DNA from: JACDAF01 sp036276035
Lineage (GTDB): Bacteria; Chloroflexota; Limnocylindria; P2-11E
Reading direction: 5' to 3'
Assembly (NCBI GenBank): GCA_036276035.1
Contig: DASUCM010000141.1
Location: forward strand, 1 to 21,699
Length of the DNA: 21,699 bases
Position numbers and translations under genes: made by a program. This document shows positions 15,518-21,699 of this stretch, in pieces; within the stretch, counting starts at the first letter, position 1, and every line of letters begins with the position of its first letter. The notes beneath the pieces were generated by a model that did not search any database, had not been told where the DNA came from, and saw nothing but the letters and a program-made list of their open reading frames with translations.

Positions 15518-16711
15518 CTAGCGGCGGCTGGCGACCGGCGTGCGCGGCGCGGGCTGCGTCGCCTCGGCGTACGCACGGAGCGTCGCGGTGATCGCGACAC
15601 CCTGCTCGACCGGCTGGTTGAAGCCACGGAGCGCCTGCTCGAGCGCGCTGAAGAAGGACAGCATGTCCTGGATCGTCACGAAGCCCATGTGCCCGACGCG
15701 CGCGATCTGCCCCTCGAGACGGCCCTGGCCGCCCGCGATGATCGTGTCGTGCTCGTCGCGCAGCACGCGGATGAGGTTGCGCGAGTCGAGCCGCGTCGGC
15801 ATGCGGAACGCGGTCGTGGTGGGGGAGGCGTAGGCCTCGTCGCCGAAGACCTGCAGCCCGAGCGCCTGGATGCCGCGCCGCGTCGCGTGCGCGAGGTCCT
15901 TGTGCCGCTTCACGATCGACTCGAGGCCCTCCTCGGCCATCAGCCGCAGGCTCTCCTGCAGCGCGATGTAGAGGGTGACCGCGGGCGTCGACGGCGTCGC
16001 GCCCTTCTCGAGGTGCGCCTTGTAGGTCTGGAGGTTGAAGTACGCCTTCGGCAGGTTCGAGCGGTCGAACGCCTTCCAGGCCTTCTCGCTCATCGTGATC
16101 ATCGAGAGGCCGGGAGGCGCGCCCCACGACTTCTGCGCGGCGCTCACGAGCACGTCGATGCCCCATTCGTCGACCTCGAGCTCGCACGCGCCGGCGCCCG
16201 AGACCGAGTCGACGATGAGCAGCTTGCCGGACTCGCGGACGACGGCGGCGATCTCCTTCAGCGGGTTCAGCACGCCGGTCGAGGTCTCGTTGTGGGTGAG
16301 GAAGACCGCCTTCGCGCCGTCCTTCGCCTTCTCCTTTGCGAGCTCGTCGCGCACGAGGTCGGGCTCGACCGCGCGGCCCCACGGGACGTCGACGCGCCGT
16401 GCGTCGACGCCGTAGGCGCGGATGATCTGGTGGAAGCGCTCGCCGAACGCGCCGTTCACGAAGACGACGACCTTGTCGCCGGTCGAGAGCGTGTTCGCGA
16501 CCGCGGCCTCCATCGCGCCCGAGCCGGACGCGGTGAGGACGAAGACATCCCCCTGGGTGCGGAGGAAGTCCTGCAGCGCGCGGGTCAGGCCCGCGAGCAG
16601 GGCGGCGAACTCGGGTCCGCGGTGGTTGATGAGCGGGCGGGCCGAGGCCGCGAGCACCGTCTGGGGAACGAACGTCGGGCCTGGGATCCTCAAATTTTGG
16701 GGGCGGTACAT
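15518..16711 (-). CDS. Class V PLP aminotransferase (serine/alanine/ureidoglycine--glyoxylate type)
   Basis: PLP-dependent aminotransferase of the AGXT/SGAT/PucG group, 397 residues, cytoplasmic. The start MYRPQNLRIPGPTFVP has the group's typical RIPGPT opening, and ATG 16711 has AAGGAG nine bases upstream. H30-R-G-P-E-F is the substrate-loop motif. ASGSGAMEAA (61-70) is the phosphate-binding region. LIVDSVSGAGACELEVDEWG holds the PLP-nitrogen Asp (D168). VSAAQKSWGAPPGLSMI contains the Schiff-base Lys (K194). Members transfer amino groups from serine, alanine or ureidoglycine to glyoxylate; the exact substrate cannot be told here. The last 20 or so residues (TQPAPRTPVASRR) look disordered. 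It is divergent from rpe and followed by a hairpin. Confidence 0.92.
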   Translation of the reverse strand: MYRPQNLRIPGPTFVPQTVLAASARPLINHRGPEFAALLAGLTRALQDFLRTQGDVFVLTASGSGAMEAAVANTLSTGDKVVVFVNGAFGERFHQIIRAYGVDARRVDVPWGRAVEPDLVRDELAKEKAKDGAKAVFLTHNETSTGVLNPLKEIAAVVRESGKLLIVDSVSGAGACELEVDEWGIDVLVSAAQKSWGAPPGLSMITMSEKAWKAFDRSNLPKAYFNLQTYKAHLEKGATPSTPAVTLYIALQESLRLMAEEGLESIVKRHKDLAHATRRGIQALGLQVFGDEAYASPTTTAFRMPTRLDSRNLIRVLRDEHDTIIAGGQGRLEGQIARVGHMGFVTIQDMLSFFSALEQALRGFNQPVEQGVAITATLRAYAEATQPAPRTPVASRR

Positions 16712-16769
16712 GGGAACCGTCTCCTTCTGTATGACGCGGCGGCGGCGCCAAGCGGTCACCGCGCACTCG

Positions 16770-16775
16770 TATGAT
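16770..16775 (+). promoter_or_regulatory. Candidate -10 element for rpe
   Basis: TATGAT (5 of 6 to the -10 consensus) lies 47 bases before the proposed rpe CTG start, in the 111-base divergent gap 16712-16822. No good -35 hexamer is seen at the usual spacing. Confidence 0.35.
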
Positions 16776-16822
16776 GCGCGCGCTCCGCGTTCGGGTCCAG
16801 CCTCCGGAAAGGAAATAGTGAA

Positions 16823-17476
16823 CTGAAGTTCGCCCCGTCCATCCTGACCGCCGACTTTGCCGCCCTCGGCGAGGCGGTGGCGGCCGCGGAGGCCGCCGGC
16901 GCCGACTGGATCCACGTCGACGTCATGGACGGCTTCTTCGTCCCGAACCTCACGTTCGGACCGAAAATGGTCGCAGACCTCCGGAAGCGGACCCGGCTGC
17001 CGCTCGACGTGCACCTCATGATCGAGCGCCCCGAGGACTGGGTCGGGCGCTACGCCGACGCGGGCGCCGATTACCTCACGGTCCACGTCGAGACGGTCGC
17101 GAGCCCGCGCCGCGTGCTCGACGAGATCCGCCGCGCGGGCGCGAAGCCGGGTCTCACGATCAGCCCGGACACGCCCGTGGAGCGGCTCATCGACCACCTC
17201 GGGCACCTCGAGCTCGCGCTCGTCATGAGCGTGCACCCAGGCTTTGGCGGGCAGACCTTCATCCCGGAGGCGCTCGACAAGGTGCGCGCGGTGCGCGCCG
17301 CGCTCGACGCGCGCGGGATCGGCGCGGAGCTCGAGGTCGACGGGGGCGTGAAGGCGGACAACGCGCGCGCTCTCGCCGACGCGGGCGCGACGGTGCTCGT
17401 CGCGGGGTCCGCGGTGTACGACGTCCCCGGCGGTCCCTCAGCCGGACTTCGCGCGCTGCGGGAGGCGGTCGCCTAG
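16823..17476 (+). CDS. rpe: Ribulose-phosphate 3-epimerase, CTG start
   Basis: TIM-barrel enzyme interconverting ribulose 5-phosphate and xylulose 5-phosphate in the pentose phosphate or Calvin pathway, 217 residues from CTG 16823. The opening MKFAPSILTADFAALGEAV is the standard Rpe N-terminus (first barrel strand with the conserved PSIL-AD). The first ATG/GTG/TTG in frame is GTG 16877, which would delete it, so CTG is the best start. GGAAAGGAAA lies upstream, and the frame is closed by TGA at 16772 with no other start between. Metal ligands H31, D33 (HVDVMDG), H64 (DVHLMIERP) and D173 (EVDGGV) are all present, as is the phosphate-site VMSVHPGFGGQTFIP. Its stop codon directly abuts that of the convergent peptidase gene. 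Confidence 0.94.
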   Translation: MKFAPSILTADFAALGEAVAAAEAAGADWIHVDVMDGFFVPNLTFGPKMVADLRKRTRLPLDVHLMIERPEDWVGRYADAGADYLTVHVETVASPRRVLDEIRRAGAKPGLTISPDTPVERLIDHLGHLELALVMSVHPGFGGQTFIPEALDKVRAVRAALDARGIGAELEVDGGVKADNARALADAGATVLVAGSAVYDVPGGPSAGLRALREAVA

Positions 17477-17845
17477 CTAGTCCGCGTCCCCGAGCCCGAG
17501 CTGATCGAGGCGCTCGTCGCTGATCCCGAAGTGGTGCGCGATCTCGTGGACGACCGTGTCGCGCACGATCTCCGCCTGCCCCCGCGGCGACGCGGTCATG
17601 CGCTCGATCGGCTTGCGGTAGATCGTGATGCGGTCGGGCAGGTACGGCTCGTCGAGCCCGCGCTCGGTGAGCGGCGTCCCCTCGTACAGGCCGAGGAGGT
17701 CGCCGCGCTCCTCGACGAGCGCCGGGTCCGGCTCGTCATCGACGATGACCTCGACGTTGCGCATGCGCTCGCGGAACTCGTCGGGCAGGCCTTCGAGCGC
17801 GCGTCGAACGAGCCGCGCGAAGCGAGCCTGCCGTAGGTCGGCCAC
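17477..17845 (-). CDS. Mini zincin-type metallopeptidase (Zincin_1/DUF1025 family)
   Basis: Small predicted zinc metalloprotease, 122 residues. The catalytic segment VHEIAHHFGISDERL (99-113) contains H100-E101-x-x-H104 and a likely third ligand D110, the HExxHxxGxxD pattern of this minimal-zincin family. EPYLPDRITIYRKPIERM (66-83) is the conserved strand region before the active-site helix. No signal peptide is present, so it is probably cytoplasmic. The physiological substrate of the family is unknown. The start is GTG 17845, with only 9 bases after the sigma-factor stop, so the two genes are very likely co-transcribed. The TAG abuts the rpe TAG tail to tail with no base between. Confidence 0.9.
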   Translation of the reverse strand: MADLRQARFARLVRRALEGLPDEFRERMRNVEVIVDDEPDPALVEERGDLLGLYEGTPLTERGLDEPYLPDRITIYRKPIERMTASPRGQAEIVRDTVVHEIAHHFGISDERLDQLGLGDAD

Positions 17846-17854
17846 GCGCGGAGG

Positions 17855-18445
17855 CTAGCGGGACGGCGCTCCAGCGGGGCAGCGCTCCCGCAGCCGCGCG
17901 AGCGCGCGTGACCGCGCGCGGCAGACGCCCGACTCCGAGAGGCCGACCAGTGCGCCGACCTCCTTCAACGTCATCCCGCGGCCGTACGTGAGGATGAGGA
18001 TTCGGCGCTCGAGGCGGGGCAGCCTGCGCAGCTCACCGGCGATCCGCCCCCAGCGCGCGTCGCGCGTCGCGCGGCAGCGTTCGACGTTCGGCGGCTCCGC
18101 GCCGTGCGCCATGTAGCGGTCGAGCGACACCTCGACCGCGGGCGCGGGTAGGTCCGGGTCGAGCTCCCGCGCGGCGCGGTACACCCGCCGCGCCGAGCGC
18201 GTGAGCGGGTCGCGCTCGCGGAGCGCGTCGAGGATCTGGCCGCGCACCCTCCGCGCGGCGTATGCGCCGAAGGTCGCCGGCGTCCCCTCGCGGTAGCGCT
18301 GGGCGGCCTGGACGAGGCCGACGACGCCCCACGCGATGAGGTCCTCGCGGTCCGCGCCACGGCAGCGCGGGTCGATCGCGCGCGACGCGACCGCCCGCGC
18401 GTACGGAAGGTGCGCCACGATGCGCGCCTCGGTCTCGTCCGGCAC
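17855..18445 (-). CDS. Sigma-70 family factor, FliA/WhiG-like, apparently lacking region 3
   Basis: RNA polymerase sigma factor of 196 residues. Region 2 (about 8-78) is clear, with DREDLIAWGVVGLVQAAQRY (32-51), ATFGAYAARRVRGQILDALR and the RERDPLTRSARR segment, which resemble FliA/WhiG rather than ECF factors. Region 4 (about 132-188) has LPRLERRILILTYGRGMTLK and the helix-turn-helix EVGALVGLSESGVCRARSRA. The stretch between (about 90-131) does not show the usual sigma-3 pattern, and the protein is shorter than FliA (about 240). No flagellar or anti-sigma gene is nearby. GTG 18445 has no ribosome binding site but sits 7 bases after a -10-like TACGTT. It is co-transcribed with the zincin gene. 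Confidence 0.9.
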   Translation of the reverse strand: MPDETEARIVAHLPYARAVASRAIDPRCRGADREDLIAWGVVGLVQAAQRYREGTPATFGAYAARRVRGQILDALRERDPLTRSARRVYRAARELDPDLPAPAVEVSLDRYMAHGAEPPNVERCRATRDARWGRIAGELRRLPRLERRILILTYGRGMTLKEVGALVGLSESGVCRARSRALARLRERCPAGAPSR

Positions 18446-18452
18446 GCGGCCG

Positions 18453-18482
18453 AACGTATGAAGGCGCCGCGAGCGGTGTCAA
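18453..18482 (-). promoter_or_regulatory. Promoter of the sigma-factor gene
   Basis: On the minus strand a perfect -35 hexamer TTGACA (18482-18477) is followed after 18 bases by TACGTT (18458-18453, 3 of 6). Transcription would begin at about 18446, essentially at GTG 18445, giving a leaderless mRNA. The divergent amidohydrolase starts at 18522, so its promoter must overlap this region; none was recognised. Confidence 0.5.
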
Positions 18483-18521
18483 TATCGCGGGCATGCAGTT
18501 GTCCACAGACCGGCGCGTCCC

Positions 18522-19733
18522 GTGAAGGTCGATCGCGCGCGGCTCGAGCGCCGGACCGCGGAGCTCTCCGCGATCGGCGGCAGCGGCACCGCGGTGACAC
18601 GTCTCGGCCTGAGCAACGAAGAGCAGGCGGCGCGCGATCTCGTCGGCGGCTGGCTTGCGGCGCGGGGCGCGACCGTCCGCCGCGATGCGGCCGCGAACCT
18701 CATCGCGCGCTTCGGCGGCGACGGTCCCGCGGTGATGGTCGGCTCGCACCTCGACTCCGTGCCCGAGGGCGGCCGCTTCGATGGCGCGCTCGGCGTCCTC
18801 TGCGCGGTGGAGGCGATCGACGCGCTCCTCGACGACGGCGTGCGGTTCCGCCGCCCGGTCGAGGTCGTCGGCTGGTGCGACGAGGAGGGCGCGCGCTTCG
18901 GCATCGGGCTCTTCGGGTCGTGCGCGGCCTTCGGACGCCTGCCCGAGCATGCGGCGGCGCGGGCCGACCGCGCGGGCATCACCATCGCGGACGCGCTGCG
19001 CGCGCTCGGCGAGTCCGGCGATCCGACGCAGGCGCGCCGTCCTGCCGGATCGCTCGCGGCGTACCTCGAGCTCCACATCGAGCAGGGCCCGCGTCTGGAA
19101 CGGGCAGGCCTCCCGCTCGCGGTCGTGTCGACGATCGTCGGCATCTTCCACGGGCGCGTGACGGTGAAGGGCCGTCAGGACCACGCGGGCGCGACGGTGA
19201 TGGGGGAGCGCAAGGACGCGCTCGTCGCCGCGGCAGAGATGATCGTGCAGGTCGAGCGGATCGCGCGGTCCGTGCCCGACGCCGTCGGCACCGTCGGCGA
19301 GCTCGCGCCGCGGCCCGGCGCGAAGAACGTCATCCCCGGCGAGGTCACGTTCTCGCTCGACATCCGCGCACCTCGCGAGGAGGACGTCGAGCGCGTGCTC
19401 CGCGAGCTTCGGGCCGAGATGCGCCGCATCGGCGATGACCGCGGCGTGACGTCGTCGGTGGACGTGCTCGCGCGCGTGCCCGTCGCGCCGCTCGACCCGG
19501 GCCTCCGCGATCTGCTCCTCCGCACGACGAAGGCGGTCGGCGTCGACGCGCCGCTGCTGGTCTCCGGCGCGGGCCACGACGCGCAGAACCCGCAGCTCGC
19601 GGGCGTCCCGACCGGGATGATCTTCGTCCGGTCGACCGGCGGCAGCCACACCCCGCGGGAATCGTGCGATCTGGCCGACGCCACGCTCGGCGCTGAGGCT
19701 CTGGCGCTCGCCATCAAGGAGCTGGCCGCGTAG
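18522..19733 (+). CDS. M20-family amidohydrolase (allantoate / N-carbamoyl-amino-acid hydrolase type)
   Basis: Cytoplasmic binuclear metal hydrolase that removes carbamoyl groups from allantoate, ureidoglycolate-type or N-carbamoyl-L-amino acids, 403 residues. Metal ligands are readable: H76 (MVGSHLDSVPEGGRFDGALG), D87, E122 in WCDEEGARFGIGLFG, H185 in YLELHIEQGP, and H376 in GGSHTPRE. The dimerisation domain contains GRQDHAGATVMGERKDAL (218-235). SGAGHDAQN (349-356) is the substrate-contact region typical of this subgroup. The start is GTG 18522, with a weak ribosome binding site. It is divergent from the sigma-factor gene and followed after 30 bases by merR. The substrate class (allantoate, beta-ureidopropionate or carbamoyl amino acid) cannot be resolved. 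Confidence 0.92.
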   Translation: MKVDRARLERRTAELSAIGGSGTAVTRLGLSNEEQAARDLVGGWLAARGATVRRDAAANLIARFGGDGPAVMVGSHLDSVPEGGRFDGALGVLCAVEAIDALLDDGVRFRRPVEVVGWCDEEGARFGIGLFGSCAAFGRLPEHAAARADRAGITIADALRALGESGDPTQARRPAGSLAAYLELHIEQGPRLERAGLPLAVVSTIVGIFHGRVTVKGRQDHAGATVMGERKDALVAAAEMIVQVERIARSVPDAVGTVGELAPRPGAKNVIPGEVTFSLDIRAPREEDVERVLRELRAEMRRIGDDRGVTSSVDVLARVPVAPLDPGLRDLLLRTTKAVGVDAPLLVSGAGHDAQNPQLAGVPTGMIFVRSTGGSHTPRESCDLADATLGAEALALAIKELAA

Positions 19734-19742
19734 GTCTGCCAG

Positions 19743-19754
19743 TTGACGTAAAGT
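19743..19754 (+). promoter_or_regulatory. Candidate merR promoter/operator
   Basis: TTGACGTAAAGT lies 9 bases before the merR ATG. TAAAGT (19749-19754) is a 4-of-6 -10 match at leaderless distance. TTGACGT resembles, from memory, the half-site of MerR-type regulators of branched-chain and fatty acid catabolism (TTTACGT-type boxes). The second half-site is not present in full. Confidence 0.35.
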
Positions 19755-19763
19755 GGCGGCGCC

Positions 19764-20165
19764 ATGGCGACGACGGTGGGCGGCCTTCGTATCGGTGAGC
19801 TGGCGCAGCGCGTCGGCCTGACCGAGCGGACCATCCGCTACTACGAGGAGCTCGGGCTCCTCGACTCCGTGAAGCGGCTCGAGGGCGGTCAGCGCGTCTA
19901 CACGGAGGACGACGTCCGCCGGCTCCGCTTCGTCCAGCGCCTGAAGGCGCTCGGCCTCACGCTCCAGGAGATGCTCGAGCTCGAGCGCCTGTACCGCCGG
20001 CACGGCTCCAACGCCGAGGTGCTCCCCCGGCTCATCGAGCTCCTCGACGCGCACCTCGCGACGACGGACCGGCGCATCGGCGAGCTCGGCACGCTCCGCG
20101 ACGAGATCCGCTCCTACCGCGAGCACGTGGCGCAACGCTTGCTCACGGAAGAGGTGCGCACGTGA
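19764..20165 (+). CDS. MerR-family transcriptional regulator
   Basis: DNA-binding regulator of 133 residues. The winged helix-turn-helix is at about 8-78: LRIGELAQRVGLTERTIRYY (helix-turn-helix), then EELGLLDSVKRLEGGQRVYT (wing). A long coiled-coil dimerisation helix follows (about 84-125). There are no cysteines, so metal or redox sensing of the classical MerR/SoxR kind is unlikely; an acyl-CoA-type effector is possible. It overlaps the thiolase start as GTGA (20162-20165), so it is probably co-transcribed with, and may regulate, the thiolase and dehydrogenase genes. There is no ribosome binding site before ATG 19764; it may be leaderless. Confidence 0.92.
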   Translation: MATTVGGLRIGELAQRVGLTERTIRYYEELGLLDSVKRLEGGQRVYTEDDVRRLRFVQRLKALGLTLQEMLELERLYRRHGSNAEVLPRLIELLDAHLATTDRRIGELGTLRDEIRSYREHVAQRLLTEEVRT

Positions 20166-21340
20166 GCGATCCCACCGTCATCCTCGGCGGCTCCCGCACG
20201 CCCATCGGGGCGTTCCTCGGCGGCCTCGCGCCGCTCAGCGCGCCGCAGCTCGGCAGCATCGCGGTCCGCTGCGCGCTCGAGCGCGCGCGCGTGCGGCCCG
20301 CCGACGTCGACGAGGTCTACATGGGCAACGTCGTCCAGGCCGGCGTCGGCCAGGCACCCGCGCGGCAGGCCTCGCTCGGCGCGGGCATCCCGCAGTCGGT
20401 GCCCTGCACGACGGTGAACAAGGTGTGCGGCTCGGGGCTGAAGTCCGTGATGCTCGCCGACGCCCAGATCCGCGCGGGGGAGTCGCGCCTCGTCGTCGCG
20501 GGCGGCATGGAGTCGATGTCGCAGGCGCCGTTCCTCGTGCGCGGCATGCGCACGGGCCTCGCGCTCGGCGAGCACACGCTCCTCGACGCGAACCTCACCG
20601 ATGGCCTCGTCGACGCGTACGGCAACGGTCACATGGCGATCGCGTGCGAGCACTCGGTCAAGGACACGGGGCTCACGCGCGAGGACCAGGACCGCTTCGC
20701 CCTCCGCTCCTACGAGAAAGCGCTCCAGGCGCAGCGCAGCGGCGCGTTCGACGGCGAGCTCGTCCCGGTCGACGTGCCCGGCCGCAAGGGCGCGGTCACG
20801 CGCGTCGCAAAGGACGAGACGCCGCGCGAGACGAGCCTCGAGGCGCTCGCGGCCCTCCGGCCCGCCTTCGACCCGAAGGGCACGATCACCGCCGGCAACG
20901 CGTCGAAGCTGAACGACGGTGCGGCCGCGGTCGTCGTCGCCTCCGCGCAGCGCGCCGCCGAGCTCGGCGCGACCCCGGTCGCGCGCATCGTCGCGCAGGC
21001 GCAATTCGCCCGCGAGCCCGAGCACTTCGTGCTCGCGCCGAGCGGCGCCATCACGCGCTGCCTCGAGCGCGCGGGCTGGGCCATCGGCGACGTCGACCTC
21101 TTCGAGGTGAACGAGGCGTTCTCCGCGATCGAGGCCGTGCGCCGGGAGCTCAGGATCCCCGAGGAGCGCTTCAACGTGAACGGCGGCGCGGTCGCGCTCG
21201 GTCACCCGATCGGCGCGTCGGGCGCGCGGCTGCTCGTGACGCTCCTCTACGCGCTGCGCGCGCGCGGGAAGCGGCGCGGGATCGTCTCGCTCTGCCTCGG
21301 CGGCGGCGAGGCGGTCGCGCTCGCGATCGAGGCCCTCTAG
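20162..21340 (+). CDS. Acetyl-CoA C-acetyltransferase (thiolase)
   Basis: Thiolase of 392 residues catalysing the reversible condensation/thiolysis of acyl-CoA. The catalytic residues are at canonical positions: C89 (NKVCGSGLKSVML), H348 (ALGHPIGASGARLL) and C378 (SLCLGGGEAVAL). The length and NEAFSAIEA motif match the biosynthetic/acetoacetyl-CoA group (AtoB/PhaA-like). The adjoining dehydrogenase suggests a role in acetoacetyl-CoA/3-hydroxybutyryl-CoA metabolism, either beta-oxidation or polyhydroxybutyrate-type synthesis. GTG 20162 overlaps the merR stop. The next gene's ATG follows the TAG with no gap. Confidence 0.95.
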   Translation: MSDPTVILGGSRTPIGAFLGGLAPLSAPQLGSIAVRCALERARVRPADVDEVYMGNVVQAGVGQAPARQASLGAGIPQSVPCTTVNKVCGSGLKSVMLADAQIRAGESRLVVAGGMESMSQAPFLVRGMRTGLALGEHTLLDANLTDGLVDAYGNGHMAIACEHSVKDTGLTREDQDRFALRSYEKALQAQRSGAFDGELVPVDVPGRKGAVTRVAKDETPRETSLEALAALRPAFDPKGTITAGNASKLNDGAAAVVVASAQRAAELGATPVARIVAQAQFAREPEHFVLAPSGAITRCLERAGWAIGDVDLFEVNEAFSAIEAVRRELRIPEERFNVNGGAVALGHPIGASGARLLVTLLYALRARGKRRGIVSLCLGGGEAVALAIEAL

Positions 21341-21699
21341 ATGTCCGGCGAGGTCGCGGTCGTCGGCGCGGGGACCATGGGCGCCGGCATCGCGCAGGTC
21401 TGCGCGACCGCGGGTCTCCGGGTGCTCCTCCTCGACGTTGCCATCGACCAGCTGAAGCGGGGCCAGGACACGATCGGGGCCTCGCTCGCGAAGCTCGAGA
21501 CGAAGGGCTCGTTGCCCCGGCCCGCGTCCGAGATCTCCGGGCGCGTGCGGACGTCCACCGACCTCGCCGACGTGTCGCGCGTCGGCTTCGTCATCGAGGC
21601 CGTGTACGAGGATGTCGGCGTGAAGTCCGACCTCTTCAAGCGGCTCGACCAGGCGGCGGGACCGGGCACGATCCTCGCCTCGAACACCTCGTCGATCTC
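21341..21699 (+). CDS. 3-hydroxyacyl-CoA (3-hydroxybutyryl-CoA) dehydrogenase, N-terminal part
   Basis: NAD-dependent dehydrogenase, truncated by the window end; 119 residues are visible. The Rossmann motif VAVVGAGTMGAGIAQVCATA (G9-x-G11-x-x-G14) follows the ATG. VGFVIEAVYEDVGVKSDLFK matches the family ...VIEAVxExxxxK.xLF. ILASNTSS is the conserved end of the NAD-binding half. ATG 21341 directly follows the thiolase TAG, so the two form an operon that converts acetoacetyl-CoA to 3-hydroxybutyryl-CoA or the reverse. The C-terminal substrate-binding domain is outside the window. Confidence 0.93.
   Translation, partial: MSGEVAVVGAGTMGAGIAQVCATAGLRVLLLDVAIDQLKRGQDTIGASLAKLETKGSLPRPASEISGRVRTSTDLADVSRVGFVIEAVYEDVGVKSDLFKRLDQAAGPGTILASNTSSI

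Noticed and set aside
18493..18525. Ten-codon ATG frame before the amidohydrolase whose TGA overlaps its GTG
   Set aside because: There is no ribosome binding site and no attenuator structure; such short frames are expected by chance.
18033..20135. 700-codon open frame on the minus strand across the amidohydrolase and merR genes
   Set aside because: It shows antisense shadow composition and no recognisable motif, and it crosses several well-supported genes.

Overview
The window is about 21.7 kb of very GC-rich, tightly packed bacterial DNA. The longest gap without a gene is about 137 bases (9088-9224), so no stretch over 300 bases is empty. GTG starts are common, and many neighbouring genes share ATGA, TGATG or GTGA junctions. 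Paired FhaA and FhaB homologues beside rodA and a class B penicillin-binding protein point to an actinobacterium or to a related high-GC lineage of the Chloroflexota/Dormibacterota type. The lineage is inference; no rRNA or marker set is present.

Layout. The window opens in the last 188 codons of valS, closed by a GC hairpin (568-597). The minus strand from 3956 to 666 carries a sugar-type ABC importer: two permeases and then a lipoprotein binding protein, with no ATPase gene. Only 20 bases away, a plus-strand run starts with an FmdB-type zinc ribbon and a YihY membrane protein. It continues into a cell-envelope cluster, fhaA-fhaB-rodA-pbpA (5154-9087). After the gap, a MoxR ATPase, a DUF58 protein and a large membrane transglutaminase form a second unit (9225-13675), followed by a YbaK-type deacylase and an extended SDR. 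The SDR end overlaps a convergent small acidic gene of unknown function (15113-15418).

From 15480 the genes are metabolic and regulatory. They are a class V aminotransferase on minus, divergent ribulose-phosphate 3-epimerase, a minus-strand pair of FliA/WhiG-like sigma factor and mini-zincin peptidase, an M20 allantoate/carbamoyl amidohydrolase, and a MerR regulator that overlaps a thiolase and a 3-hydroxyacyl-CoA dehydrogenase cut by the window end.

The familiar actinobacterial division cluster is recognisable but altered. The pstP phosphatase normally found between fhaB and rodA is absent, and pknA/pknB do not follow pbpA. MoxR-DUF58-transglutaminase stands there instead.

Two window-wide signals stand out. 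First, at least three genes (yihY, fhaB, rpe) have clear homologous N-termini upstream of any ATG, GTG or TTG, which implies CTG or ATC initiation. Second, four genes that head transcription units have a TAnnnT hexamer 7-9 bases before the start codon and little or no ribosome binding site, as expected for leaderless mRNAs. I found no CRISPR array, tRNA, rRNA, insertion sequence or phage gene.
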